Source: Cercospora beticola (lineage: Eukaryota > Ascomycota > Dothideomycetes > Mycosphaerellales > Mycosphaerellaceae). From it: a stretch of DNA of 64,000 nt. The translations under genes and the position numbers were made by a program. Under the pieces are notes generated by a model, which was not told the DNA's origin, searched no databases, and saw nothing but the letters and a program-made list of their open reading frames with translations. Position 1 is the stretch's first letter. Every line of letters begins with the position of its first letter. This document shows, in pieces, positions 1-10,242 of this stretch. The DNA is taken from positions 1,096,001 to 1,160,000 of the forward strand of contig NC_088943.1 of assembly GCF_033473495.1 (NCBI RefSeq). Reading direction: 5' to 3'.

Positions 1-451
1 CTGTATCCTTTCCTTCTCATTCAACTGTCCCGACCTTGCATTTGCCTCGTTGAGTAACTGGTATCTTTCTGCATCGTCACACAAACGAAGAACTGCTCCA
101 CACGCCGATCGTCCCGCGTGGCTCCGAAACAGCAGCAATCGTGGAACATTGAACGAGAGACCGACCGGCCACGGAATTTCGCCCTTGAGCGAGAAACCTA
201 ACACCGGGCCTGGAGCAGTACCACTGCTTCTGCTGTCTGCAGGCGGGATCTGGTGCGAATTTCTGAGCAGAGATCTGTCTCAGACTCGCTGAGCTGGGCT
301 AAAGCTTCCTATGTTGAGATGCTTTGAATAGCACACATACACCTGACCAGGACATTCCTATCTCCCGTGAGTGTGAAGTGCGCTCTGATCCTGGTGAACG
401 GTTCAACTGCTGACAACTCAATCGTAGACACTCGTTTGACCCACCACGAAC
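1..451 (+). promoter_or_regulatory. Upstream region of the 1320-aa disordered protein gene
   Basis: No gene is recognised here. The stretch begins with a pyrimidine-rich run and contains short unconnected reading frames only. It is presumably promoter and 5' leader of the gene starting at 452. No TATA box is evident. Confidence 0.35.
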
Positions 452-3400
452 ATGCCTTTTGCGAAGCAGAGCAGGCCCAAGTTGACCAAGACACGGAGCA
501 GTGAGAACACACCAGTGTCTGACAGCTTCGATGCCTACTTCGGCAGCAACCCATCCCGCCGCTCTTTTGCCGAATCGAAGAACGGAGGCCACCCGACACT
601 GCCAAGGTCATTGACTTTGCCAGAGGACACAAACCCAGCACCGTTCTCGCCATCGATCCACAAGTATCGCTTGCCGAAGAGAGCCTCTGCTTCCACATTG
701 AACATGGATGCAACGAAGAGCCCTTCCACTACGACTGTGAACAGTGTTGATACCAAAAAGGCTGGAAACGAGGCATGTCTACAGTCTCCAAGATCGCCAG
801 GCCTGGCAGAAAGCATGAACAAGATCGACGTCGAACAGGCCATTCATCTCCTGCAAGAATTGAGGAAATCCGCTTCGCCAGAAGAACTCGTATCGTTGCA
901 CAAAGCTCTTCTTCCCACCAAAGAGGTCTCGTCGGTACAGCAGCCTCCGCTGTCCTCAATCGATGAGCACTCCGCATACTCCTCTTACTCAGGCCGACCA
1001 CGATCGATGCGCCCTCCAGGACTGGCCACTCGTGGCAGTTTCCTTGAAGATCCACTCAGATCACAGGAAGAGGAAGCAGCGAAAACGCTCAAGCAAAAGG
1101 AATCCAAGGAGCAGCACGGAGCCTGGTTTCAAGAGACCATGTCCGCAGTTCACGCGCGAACTATGTCAATGACGAGCACAGGCACTGCACCAGAATCCGC
1201 CTACAATCGGACCAGTGGTGCTTTTGGCCTCGGCACTTTGCGAATCATCAATGGCGGATGCGCATCACCAGAGCCGGCTTCCAGATCTAATACCCGGTCG
1301 GTGTCGAATCCTACAATCACGCATGATGAAAGTCCGCCACGAACGAAACCGGGAAGACGCTCAGAAGAAGCGCCTATGCCGGCAGCGGAGACACGACTTC
1401 GTCTTGATATTGCTCGCCGCCACAGCCAGAATTCGACTGGTTCACCGACGTGCTCTCCCCTCATGCAACGTCGACAGCAGCAATGGGGACTGCGTACTTC
1501 TCAGCCAATTCGGGATCTGGCGAGCGTTGTGCGACCAGATGCGCAGAAACCTGAAGAGGTAGAAGTAAAGCCTGCGCAGCAACAAGAAGCTGTTGGTGAG
1601 GTCCAGTCTGCCAACAACGCTGCAAGTGAATATCGTGCATTGATCGGAAGTCCTCGATTTGAACAGAGATGGAAGCAGAGAAGCAGCCATTTGGTTGTGC
1701 AGCCAGTGCCCAATCTGCGACACGAACGGTCTCATGAACTATCAGCAAGTCCCGAGCGTTTGCATCCTGTCCAGTCCGACGATCTCGAGAACGGAACCAA
1801 AGCTGCTGAAGGCCCTTCGCAAGCACTGAAGCAGCTCGAGGCGCCCGTCGCAGATGCGGTCGAGCAGGAGCAACCGCTGGCCCACGACGTCGAAGGAATC
1901 TCGGCAGCTATGGACGACACAAACTCCAATGCGCCGCCTAAATTCTCGTTCGATGAATTACCGCGACCAAAGATTGTGCAGAAACAGGACAGCGGCTACG
2001 GCTCAGATGTCTCAAGTGCATCACCACGATATACCAAGGTTGCTGCTACGAGTCAGCCTTCATCGCCCGCACCACCTCCGACGGCCACTGCAGAAACTGC
2101 AACAAAGAGTGCTTCTGGCGACGTCACTACTGTCAAATCCCCTGTCGATGCTGCGGAGGATCGACAAATGCCCAAAGAAAAGGTGCGAGACTCTGGCGCT
2201 TTGCTGAAGACGCCAGAGCCCCCTACAGTGATTACCAAGAAGAAACGACTTTCTCCTTTGTCCATCTTCCGGTCACGCAACCGTGCAGAGAAGAGGAAAA
2301 GCACCATCGACAGTCCACCCAGTGTTGTGACAGCGTCCCCTCCGCAAAGCGTGCAAGGCAGTCCTAGCCCCACGAAAGCATCTCCACGAACGCTGCAGAA
2401 AAGAATGCCTGAGCACAACGCGAAGAAATCAGGTTGGGATAAGCCACGAAGCTCTTTGCATTCTACGCGACAGAGTGGAAGCACAACAGCTGTGAATGTG
2501 CCAGTTGTACCTGCCAAACAGAGCCCGGAAATCATGTCCCCACTGTCACTCACCAACGATGTAAAGTCAGCCTCACCGGGTAAGAAAGCATCTGATGAAG
2601 AACCTGCGCCTACCAAGACCGGGACAAGCTTGTGGGCTCGAAGGAGAAAGAGTGCTGATCCAAGTACGACACTCCACGAGCTAGCTGAAGAGCAACAGAC
2701 TGTAGCGACTCCGCTGCCACCTACTTCGAACACTGCAGAAAGACGCCGAAGCAAGAGTCTAGCAGGACCTGGAACGCCTATGGCTAAGCGTTGGGGCCCG
2801 GAGCCAACATCATACGCTAGCTGCATGCGCAGCAGTGGGAACAACGCGAAACCAAAGTTGCTCATAGCGTCTGAAGCGCAGCCCTTCGCGAGGACCCCGG
2901 ACGCTGTTCCTCAGCAGAACGAACTGAGCAGTGCAACAGCGTCAGTGCCAAAGGCAGTGCGCAAAGCGAGTCTGCGCAGCAAGAAGAGTCGAGAGACAAT
3001 GGCAAAGTCCGTGACGAACGACGCAACCACTCCGTCTGCTGAGCGGCCAGCGTCTTGTCGTGCTCAGAAATCCGTGGAAGACTTCTACCCAGAGTGGCAA
3101 GGCAAGCCCGCATCAGAAGCATCATCACCTGCAGCGCTCGAAGCGCAGATAGCCAATGCGCTTCCCCCAGCCATCTCGTACAAGTCGTCTAGAGCCGATG
3201 CCATTCCTCCGATTCCTGAACTGCCAGCTGATATCGACGCGATAATATGCAAGGCAGACCTTATGATAACGAAGAAATTGAGAAATAGCCCAAAGATGTC
3301 TCCAAGGGCTTCTGCTAGGAACAGTGTTGACTCAGGCAGGAAGAAATCAGAGGATCAGAATGCACAGCAAATCTTCACTGAGGATGAGCTCAAGAACATG

Positions 3401-4414
3401 TTATTCTCGCAGACCGTTGTTGGTGAGCCGCCGTTCGCAGAAGCGCCAGGCGATAATGAAATTCCGGTCGAGGCAGATAGCAAGCCTATTCATCGACGAC
3501 AGTCCAGCGCTGAGCTTGCGAGCAACGCGGCAGAGGCTAGACCTGAAGCAAAGGCTGAGGCCATGACAAGTGACGCTCAGCTCCGGCCGTTGTGGGAGCA
3601 GCATTCGACTAAGTGGAGACAGCATAATACCATTCCAGAGAGTGCAGCGGAGGACAATCTTCCAGGAAAGGCGCCTGTCGAAAGCGAGACGACCAACGCC
3701 ACGCAGATCCCGTCGTCGCCCTCCATTGTCATCTCAAACTCTGCGCCACTCAGCTCAGACGACACAGCAAAGCGCAACAGCGCAGACCGGAAGCGTCGTT
3801 CAACCGTGCATCATTCCGGCCGCCTTTCCAGCGAGAGCGACAAAGAGAGCAACAACGACAACAACAGCAACCACGTGCGCCGCTCATCCAGTATCATCTC
3901 CTCCGGCACATACAACACAACATCATCCTCCAACCCAACAACAAACAGCAGCGAAACCTCCCACCGAACAAGCACAGCCACTGCCTCATCCTACACAAGC
4001 AACAATGGCAGCACAGCCAGTTTCGCAACCTCAACGGACACCAATGCCAAATACCTCCCATACCGACCCGCAGACTCTGTCCACGCAGAACGCTCCCGCG
4101 CACTGAACATGGCTCGCCGATCATGTCAGATCAAAGCATGGGAAATCGAGAATCTAAAAACATCGTTGAAGACACCAGCTCCAAAGCCAATAGAGCGACG
4201 TCCGAGCTTGCCGAAATCTGGTGCTGCGAAAGAAGCGATCGATCGGTACTCTGGAGGTTTGAGCTATAATTGGACTCCCGAGTCGGGCATTCGAGGAAGT
4301 GCCGGAACGCAGAATTTCAATGAGAGTGGAAATAAGAAGCTGGGAGTGAAAATGAGTCAGGAATGGGGGCTTGACCTTACGGATGTACCGATCTTTTTGC
4401 AGAAGAGGAAGTGA
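452..4414 (+). CDS. Long Ser/Pro-rich intrinsically disordered protein, function unknown
   Basis: Single open frame of 1320 residues with no catalytic domain that I recognise. Composition is Ser, Thr, Pro, Ala, Arg and Lys rich throughout, with many SP/TP sites and RRxS-like sites, as in fungal cytoskeletal, polarity or signalling scaffolds. A short helical stretch near residues 125-150 (EQAIHLLQELRKSASPEELV) and the C-terminal 60 residues (from about SYNWTPESGIRG to the end) look more ordered and may be the conserved parts. A DSGYGSD motif lies near residue 513. A Ser/Asn/Thr low-complexity run occupies about residues 1125-1200. There is no signal peptide or membrane segment. The long frame on the opposite strand at 2053-2865 is a shadow. 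I cannot assign a function. Confidence 0.85.
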   Translation: MPFAKQSRPKLTKTRSSENTPVSDSFDAYFGSNPSRRSFAESKNGGHPTLPRSLTLPEDTNPAPFSPSIHKYRLPKRASASTLNMDATKSPSTTTVNSVDTKKAGNEACLQSPRSPGLAESMNKIDVEQAIHLLQELRKSASPEELVSLHKALLPTKEVSSVQQPPLSSIDEHSAYSSYSGRPRSMRPPGLATRGSFLEDPLRSQEEEAAKTLKQKESKEQHGAWFQETMSAVHARTMSMTSTGTAPESAYNRTSGAFGLGTLRIINGGCASPEPASRSNTRSVSNPTITHDESPPRTKPGRRSEEAPMPAAETRLRLDIARRHSQNSTGSPTCSPLMQRRQQQWGLRTSQPIRDLASVVRPDAQKPEEVEVKPAQQQEAVGEVQSANNAASEYRALIGSPRFEQRWKQRSSHLVVQPVPNLRHERSHELSASPERLHPVQSDDLENGTKAAEGPSQALKQLEAPVADAVEQEQPLAHDVEGISAAMDDTNSNAPPKFSFDELPRPKIVQKQDSGYGSDVSSASPRYTKVAATSQPSSPAPPPTATAETATKSASGDVTTVKSPVDAAEDRQMPKEKVRDSGALLKTPEPPTVITKKKRLSPLSIFRSRNRAEKRKSTIDSPPSVVTASPPQSVQGSPSPTKASPRTLQKRMPEHNAKKSGWDKPRSSLHSTRQSGSTTAVNVPVVPAKQSPEIMSPLSLTNDVKSASPGKKASDEEPAPTKTGTSLWARRRKSADPSTTLHELAEEQQTVATPLPPTSNTAERRRSKSLAGPGTPMAKRWGPEPTSYASCMRSSGNNAKPKLLIASEAQPFARTPDAVPQQNELSSATASVPKAVRKASLRSKKSRETMAKSVTNDATTPSAERPASCRAQKSVEDFYPEWQGKPASEASSPAALEAQIANALPPAISYKSSRADAIPPIPELPADIDAIICKADLMITKKLRNSPKMSPRASARNSVDSGRKKSEDQNAQQIFTEDELKNMLFSQTVVGEPPFAEAPGDNEIPVEADSKPIHRRQSSAELASNAAEARPEAKAEAMTSDAQLRPLWEQHSTKWRQHNTIPESAAEDNLPGKAPVESETTNATQIPSSPSIVISNSAPLSSDDTAKRNSADRKRRSTVHHSGRLSSESDKESNNDNNSNHVRRSSSIISSGTYNTTSSSNPTTNSSETSHRTSTATASSYTSNNGSTASFATSTDTNAKYLPYRPADSVHAERSRALNMARRSCQIKAWEIENLKTSLKTPAPKPIERRPSLPKSGAAKEAIDRYSGGLSYNWTPESGIRGSAGTQNFNESGNKKLGVKMSQEWGLDLTDVPIFLQKRK

Positions 4415-5169
4415 GAATGTTGACATGTTTTAGCGAGAAGGCGTGAGCTCTGCCGCACATGATCGATTCAGAGATGGATTTGGAGGCGTTGAGGGAAAAG
4501 AAAACATAAAGCAGAGTGTGTACAGAATGGATGGAGTGGCGAAACTTCGTAAGCTTTCGTAGTGAGGTGGTAATGTAAAATGTATAACTTCAATCGATCA
4601 AGGTCTGCTTGGAAGTCTCATGCCATTGTCTGCTGCTCTCGTATTCAGTGAATCAACGGTCTTGCGAACTACTTCTACGCCCGGCTATTATCCACGGCGT
4701 CAATTTCGGTAGTGTCGATTTTTATTGCCTGATGCAGTATTCCGAGAACAACAACCGCAAGTCCTAGTGGAATTGCTATTAACAAGACTCACCTTGTGCG
4801 GAGTCCAGTCCAGGCGTATGTGTCTAGCCTGTCATCTACAGAAAGAAGCGCTGCCAAGCTTCACATTCTCCTCCTTCAAGCTTTCCCGCTCATTAGCTCT
4901 AGAGCTATCGTTACTGAAACAGCAGGGGTAAAGTAGCAAAGCATAGCATATCGAGACTGCATGGTATGAGCACAGACTAGACTAAGTCCCAGCCCTATCA
5001 CGACTAACACAACCTGCCATAAAATGTCTCACTAGTTCGGCAACTGCTGCAACACAATAGATAGAAGATAAATACAAAAGCTGCTCAAACATTATTTCGA
5101 ACGAACGCATCCAATTCTGCTTCTATCATCAACTTCCTCGCTCCAAAGCTTCATCTCATACACACAAAA
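4415..5169. other. Intergenic stretch without recognised gene
   Basis: Contains the presumed 3' end of the disordered-protein gene and the promoter of the small secreted protein gene. The last 130 bases before 5170 are A/C-rich with a weak TATA-like run (ataaatacaaaag near 5070). Nothing else is supported. Confidence 0.4.
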
Positions 5170-5519
5170 ATGCTCACAATGTCCAAACTCCTAGCAAGCC
5201 TTGCATTCTTCACCCTCGCACTCCAAGTCGTACGAAAACCCCCTCCCTCGACCCAAAGCCCACCACACTAATCGTCTTTCTCTCCAACGCACAGACAGCC
5301 GACTGCACCCCATCCAACAACTGCTGTTCCGGCACAGAAGTAGATTACGATTATTACGTCGGAGTTGGGTCGTACATGCAGCTTCGTCACCACCACGAAG
5401 ACGGTTGCTCGAGTTTCATCCGAGCAGACTGCGTCGATGCGGATTGCTGTAGTACGGTGAAGAAACATTATTGGAAGGATGGTGTTGAGGGGGATTATTA
5501 TTATGGGGTGCCTTGTTAA
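5170..5519 (+). CDS. Small secreted cysteine-rich protein (effector candidate), two exons
   Basis: Exons 5170-5229 and 5295-5519; the 65-nt intron has a gtacga donor, a CTAAT branch site and an acag acceptor and is phase 0. The protein has 94 residues. The first 20 residues (MLTMSKLLASLAFFTLALQV) form a clear signal peptide. The remaining 74 residues hold eight cysteines, including two CC pairs, and a Tyr-rich acidic tail ending YYYGVPC. Small size, secretion and even cysteine number are the usual profile of apoplastic effectors or antimicrobial proteins in plant-associated ascomycetes. I recognise no family. The gene lies tail to tail with the ABC transporter, about 190 bases apart. Without the intron no frame covers the whole protein, so simple frame scans miss it. 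Confidence 0.8.
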
Positions 5520-5709
5520 GCAAAGTTGAAGCAATGGAGGAATGGGGGCGGGAGTTGGTTTCTTGAGGTAGATTCAACAGAGAATTTTTCTCGTCATCAT
5601 CATCATCAATGCATATATCATTCATTCTATCCCATATGAAAATCTTCTGTCTGGGTATCGATCATCCCATCATCATAAAACTCACTTTTTATTCAAGAGA
5701 ACCTCTCTT

Positions 5710-8700
5710 TCAATTTCTCCCCATCATAACCGCACTCTGCGTCCTCTCCAACTCGGGACTCTCCGCACTAAACCTCGCCTCCTCACTCTCAAAAAAATCC
5801 TCCCGTCGAATCCCCGACCGATCACACATACTCCTAAAGATCCCCCCAAGTTGATCATACAAATGTATCGGACGATCCAACTCCGCCACATTCCCCTGAT
5901 CCATGACCAAAATCCTATCATACCCAATAATAGTCTTCAATCGATGTGCAATGCAAAGTAATGTCTTTCCTTTAAAACCTCGTACAATAGTTCGTTGGAT
6001 TTTTTGATCAGTTTCAAAGTCAACGGAAGATGTAGCTTCGTCGCAGACGATGATTTGGGAGTTTCGGACGAGAGCGCGGGCTAAGGCGAGGAGTTGTCGT
6101 TGACCGAGAGAGAAATTGAGGCCTTCGTCTTCGACGGCGGTGTCGAGATGGATGCGGCCGGATTCATCTTCGATTGTTTGGGAAGCGCCGACGAGGTCAG
6201 CTTGGCGGAGAGCGTTCCAGAGTTCGAGGTCGGTGTGTTCATTGAAAGGATCCAGGTTACTTCTGATTGTTCCGCGGAAAAGCGTGGGATCTTGAGGGAT
6301 AATGGCGAGTTTTGATCTCAGGTCATGAAGGCCGATCTTGGAAATATCAATGTCGTCGATTTTGATGCTTCCGCCTGAGAGTTCGACGAGGCGGAAGAGA
6401 GTGGACATGATGGTGGATTTTCCGGCTCCGGTGCGGCCGACGACTCCGATGCGTTCGCCTGGGCGTACGGACATTGTTAGGCCTTTGAGGACGAGGGGGA
6501 GGCCGGCGCGGTAGCGCATTTGGACGTTGGAGAATTCGATTGCGCCTTGAGAGGGCCAGGATGATGGAACTTCGCCGAGGCGGAGTGGGGCTTCTTCTTC
6601 GAGTTCGGTGCCGTAGTAGTGGATACGTTCTGTGCTGTTCATGTTGTTCTCTACTTCGGCCAGTTGTCGCACGGTGAATTGAATCATTTGGACAATGGAG
6701 AGGATGTATGAGAGAACCAGGCCGCCCGTGGAAGGGTTGATGGAGAATCGAGATGTGACGACTAGGATGCCCACTGTGAAGACCAGCATATTGCCCAAAG
6801 CGTCCAGTCTTGTTGAAAGCCAACGCTGGTTGGCAAAAGTCAGGAAATATGCGCCGTCCATGGAGTCGACACTCTCATCGACGTGGTTTGCGAATTGCTT
6901 CTGGACACCGTACGCTCGAATAGTGGAGATGCCATTGACAGCCTCACTGAAGCGAGCAAAGACAACACTTCGTAGCACTGCTTCGTGTCGCTTCAGTTCG
7001 CGTGCAGAAGCTCGGTAGTATCCAGCAGACCAGAGAAACATGGCCGTCAGCGGCACCAGGGCGATGACGAAGTAGTAATAATATGCGATGATGAGGATGA
7101 AGACCGACAAGATCATGCACATGGTCAAGAAGAACATGCGGATTGCATCGGTGAGAGTGTTGTCCATCGTGTCCACATCCTTGGAGAAGCGGTTTGTGAT
7201 ACGACCAAGAGGCGTCGTGTCGAAGAACGACATTGGTGCTCGAAGGACTCGTGTCACAGCTCGGTTGAGCATGACTTTACTCGACTTCGTTCCGTAAACT
7301 GTCAGGACCACTGAAAAGGCGAACATAAGCAAGGCCTGCGCCACACCGAGCGCCGCGTATGCTCCGATGTAGATTCCATCTCCCAAGTTCCATTTGCGAG
7401 ACGTCCAGTATGACAGCCATAAGCTAGTCATGATATTGGCTCCCTGTGAGATGACGAGGAGGAAAATCACAAATGGTGCCACCCACATACCACCAGAAGC
7501 CCGGATGTATGCAGCGTAGACACCCCAGCCCACGCTGTCGACAGCACGTTCTTCCTGCTGCATGAGAGCGGCGGATTTCTTGCTCTTCTTCGTCTTTTTC
7601 GCGTCTTTCTTCTCCTCTTCGATCTCATCCTCGTTCACTTCTTCCTCGACCTCTTTCTTCTCTTCTTGCGCGGTAGTCTCCATGAGTTTCTGGAATTCCG
7701 TATCGCTCTCCATGAGCTCGGGAAATGTGGCGATTTTGTGTATCAGGCCATCTTTCATCCACACAATGCGATCGACGCGATGCAGTACGTGGAGTTGATG
7801 TGTTGCAAGGACACGAGCCTTGCCCTTCAACAAACCACAAATCGCATTCTCGAAGATGTGCTTACCGACGTGTGCATCGACAGCCGATAACGGATCGTCC
7901 ATGAGCACGATATCTGCGTCAAAGTAGATCGCGCGAGCGATGTTGAGTCGCTGCTTCTGACCACCTGACACTGTTATTCCACGCTCTCCGATCTCTGTCA
8001 AATCGCCTGCCGGCAGCATCTCGAGATCAGGTCTAAGTGCACAAGCATCGATCACTTCATTGTACCACTTTCGATCGTAGCCTCTTCCGAAGATGATGTT
8101 CTCCTTCACAGTGGCGTTCTGGATCCAAGCATATTGAGGACAGAAAGCTCTGTTCGCTCCAAATGTCACCTCGCCAGTAGTCTTCCGCATATCACCCGCA
8201 AGAGCTGCAAGGAGCGAACTTTTGCCACTGCCCACAGAACCAATGACTGCGATGAGCTCATCTCGTTTCACTGTGAGATCGATATTTCTGATCTGGAATG
8301 GCGGTGTCTCCTCGTCCATAACACTGTCTGCAGGGCTGACCGGAGTCGGTGGAGCGCTCAAACCCTCCTTCTGGCGAAGTTTCGACTGCCGTTTGTCTTC
8401 CTTCGCTTTGGCCTTTGCATCCTTTTTGTCCTGCGCAATCTGCTTTCGTCCCTTCGGATTTTGGCCAGGAGCATCCTTGCTGTCCTTGTTGGTGTTCCGT
8501 TCCCAAGTGAAGTCGCTGTTTCGAATCTCAATGGCGTTCTTCGCCTGGTCGTCCCAGTGCGAATCATCGTTGACTTCTTCCGCAGCCAAGAATTCTTGAA
8601 TTCGCTTCAAAGATGCGTTCGCATCCACGACTTGTCCCAGGACCATCGGAAGCAAATTGAGCGGAATGCGTAGTGCGTTGAACAATGCCAGTGATGAGAA

Positions 8701-10242
8701 GATCGGTGCCGGATTCAGTTCACTGCCGTGTGTTTGCGAATATGTGATGAAAGCCAGCATACTTGCAAAGATCGGAATCGACATAGACACTGCCATGATA
8801 CCATTTCGAATCGATAGCAAGAAGGAGATTTTGCTGATCTCGCGATCTCGAATCTCGCCTAATCTGCTGATGAAGCTCGTTTCCCAGCCAAAGAATTTGA
8901 CGAAACGTACTGAAGAGATGATCTCTTGCGTCAAGCTGACACGTTGGTCGGTGATTTTGTTGATGACCTTGCGGCGAGCCATCAGACTCTTGATCGCGCG
9001 TCCAAGCAGTGGCATCATCACGCAGATGAAGGCAAAACCGGCCAAGGCGCTGTAAGTCAAGTTGATGCACAGAAGTGCCAAAGTGAGCAAGACCTGAATG
9101 GGCGCCGTCCAGACCATGTGACCCATACCGCAGGCCTGGTCAATACGGTAAGTGTCGACGGACATCAGGTTGACGATTCTGCCATTGCCCCAGCCTTGCC
9201 CATCGCCAGAGACGCCTTTCCTGCCTTTGTTTTTCTTCTCCTCTTTCAGCTGCTTCTTGAAGTAAGCCTTTTCTTCCTTGCTCCCAGGTTCAAATGTTGG
9301 CTTTTCTTGCTCCATTCCCAATGCCGCTCCCCCAGCTTTGGCGCGTCCCGAAAGTCTCATCGCTTTCGCAAAGATGACACTGATCAGCGTTGATCGCGCT
9401 TGCCCACCTACCATCATACCGCGATATATGAAGTGGTTGATACAATTCGACTGAATGATTTGCATTCCAGTGATTCCAAGCACCAGACCAATGCCTTCGC
9501 CGATAGCAGGTGCCGGGCCATTTGAAACTTGCGCAGCATAAGCTCTGCCCGCGAAAGCGATGAGGTACTTCATTGTAAATGGTGATAGAACTTGCAGGCA
9601 CGCTGAGATCAAATTGCAAATGCCGCCAATCCAGAACTCCCTCTTGTATGTATCATACAGTGCCATTGGTAGAGGCGCGAACCAGTCTTTTCGAGTTTGG
9701 CGATACTCCAGTGATTCGAGCAATTTCGTTCGCATGACATCGACACTTCGTTCGGGATTGACTTGCCAGATGTCGTTGAGCTCTAGTGATCGTTGGTACC
9801 CCACCGACATCAGTGGTGAGATCCATTGAAATGTTAATGTGCTGAAAAAGCCCGCGTTGTGCTCTCTTGAAGGTTCGCGTTCTCTAGGGATGGGAGGTGG
9901 ATTCCTGCTTTTGAGCGGATTGATCTTTTCGCTCCATTTTCGTTTTCGAGGTGCTACCGCGGGTTGTTCGATTTCAGTCGCCACACTGGTCTCGGTGGCT
10001 GTGGTCCAATTGCTCTGCTCCCGCGTCACCTGCGGTCTGCGTTGCTTCTCGATATCGCTGCCGTCCTGGGAGCTGATCTCAGCAGCTTCGTATTCGAGGT
10101 TCTTCTCATCGTTGAGTTCGGAATTGGACCCTTCTCGATCCGATGGTTCTTCAGTCAAAGGTTCCGGGTGCCTGGGTTCTTGTGGCCCTGGGGCTTCGAC
10201 TGTGTTTTCGGCCAATGCCTTCTCAGCATCTGATCCCGACAT
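5710..10242 (-). CDS. ABCC-family multidrug/oligomycin exporter, Yor1-like
   Basis: Intronless full-size ABC transporter of 1510 residues. After an acidic N-tail of about 130 residues come TMD1, NBD1 with Walker A GSVGSGKSS (about residue 667), signature SGGQKQRLNIARA (about 757) and Walker B IVLMDDPLSAVDA, a Lys/Glu-rich linker, TMD2, and NBD2 with Walker A GRTGAGKST (about 1267), a degenerate signature SLGQRQLLALARA (about 1377) and Walker B IIVCDEATSSVD. NBD1 has Asp where the catalytic Glu normally sits, the usual asymmetry of ABCC proteins. There is no extra N-terminal TMD0, so it is a short ABCC like yeast Yor1. It is expected at the plasma membrane exporting organic anions and xenobiotics. 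The exact substrate is unknown; neighbouring secreted oxidases suggest aromatic compounds, which is inference only. Confidence 0.93.
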   Translation of the reverse strand: MSGSDAEKALAENTVEAPGPQEPRHPEPLTEEPSDREGSNSELNDEKNLEYEAAEISSQDGSDIEKQRRPQVTREQSNWTTATETSVATEIEQPAVAPRKRKWSEKINPLKSRNPPPIPREREPSREHNAGFFSTLTFQWISPLMSVGYQRSLELNDIWQVNPERSVDVMRTKLLESLEYRQTRKDWFAPLPMALYDTYKREFWIGGICNLISACLQVLSPFTMKYLIAFAGRAYAAQVSNGPAPAIGEGIGLVLGITGMQIIQSNCINHFIYRGMMVGGQARSTLISVIFAKAMRLSGRAKAGGAALGMEQEKPTFEPGSKEEKAYFKKQLKEEKKNKGRKGVSGDGQGWGNGRIVNLMSVDTYRIDQACGMGHMVWTAPIQVLLTLALLCINLTYSALAGFAFICVMMPLLGRAIKSLMARRKVINKITDQRVSLTQEIISSVRFVKFFGWETSFISRLGEIRDREISKISFLLSIRNGIMAVSMSIPIFASMLAFITYSQTHGSELNPAPIFSSLALFNALRIPLNLLPMVLGQVVDANASLKRIQEFLAAEEVNDDSHWDDQAKNAIEIRNSDFTWERNTNKDSKDAPGQNPKGRKQIAQDKKDAKAKAKEDKRQSKLRQKEGLSAPPTPVSPADSVMDEETPPFQIRNIDLTVKRDELIAVIGSVGSGKSSLLAALAGDMRKTTGEVTFGANRAFCPQYAWIQNATVKENIIFGRGYDRKWYNEVIDACALRPDLEMLPAGDLTEIGERGITVSGGQKQRLNIARAIYFDADIVLMDDPLSAVDAHVGKHIFENAICGLLKGKARVLATHQLHVLHRVDRIVWMKDGLIHKIATFPELMESDTEFQKLMETTAQEEKKEVEEEVNEDEIEEEKKDAKKTKKSKKSAALMQQEERAVDSVGWGVYAAYIRASGGMWVAPFVIFLLVISQGANIMTSLWLSYWTSRKWNLGDGIYIGAYAALGVAQALLMFAFSVVLTVYGTKSSKVMLNRAVTRVLRAPMSFFDTTPLGRITNRFSKDVDTMDNTLTDAIRMFFLTMCMILSVFILIIAYYYYFVIALVPLTAMFLWSAGYYRASARELKRHEAVLRSVVFARFSEAVNGISTIRAYGVQKQFANHVDESVDSMDGAYFLTFANQRWLSTRLDALGNMLVFTVGILVVTSRFSINPSTGGLVLSYILSIVQMIQFTVRQLAEVENNMNSTERIHYYGTELEEEAPLRLGEVPSSWPSQGAIEFSNVQMRYRAGLPLVLKGLTMSVRPGERIGVVGRTGAGKSTIMSTLFRLVELSGGSIKIDDIDISKIGLHDLRSKLAIIPQDPTLFRGTIRSNLDPFNEHTDLELWNALRQADLVGASQTIEDESGRIHLDTAVEDEGLNFSLGQRQLLALARALVRNSQIIVCDEATSSVDFETDQKIQRTIVRGFKGKTLLCIAHRLKTIIGYDRILVMDQGNVAELDRPIHLYDQLGGIFRSMCDRSGIRREDFFESEEARFSAESPELERTQSAVMMGRN

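Noticed and set aside
2053..2865. 270-aa open frame on the minus strand
   Set aside because: It is antisense to the 1320-aa gene; Ser/Ala-rich codons on the plus strand remove stops on the other strand. No domain or start context supports it.
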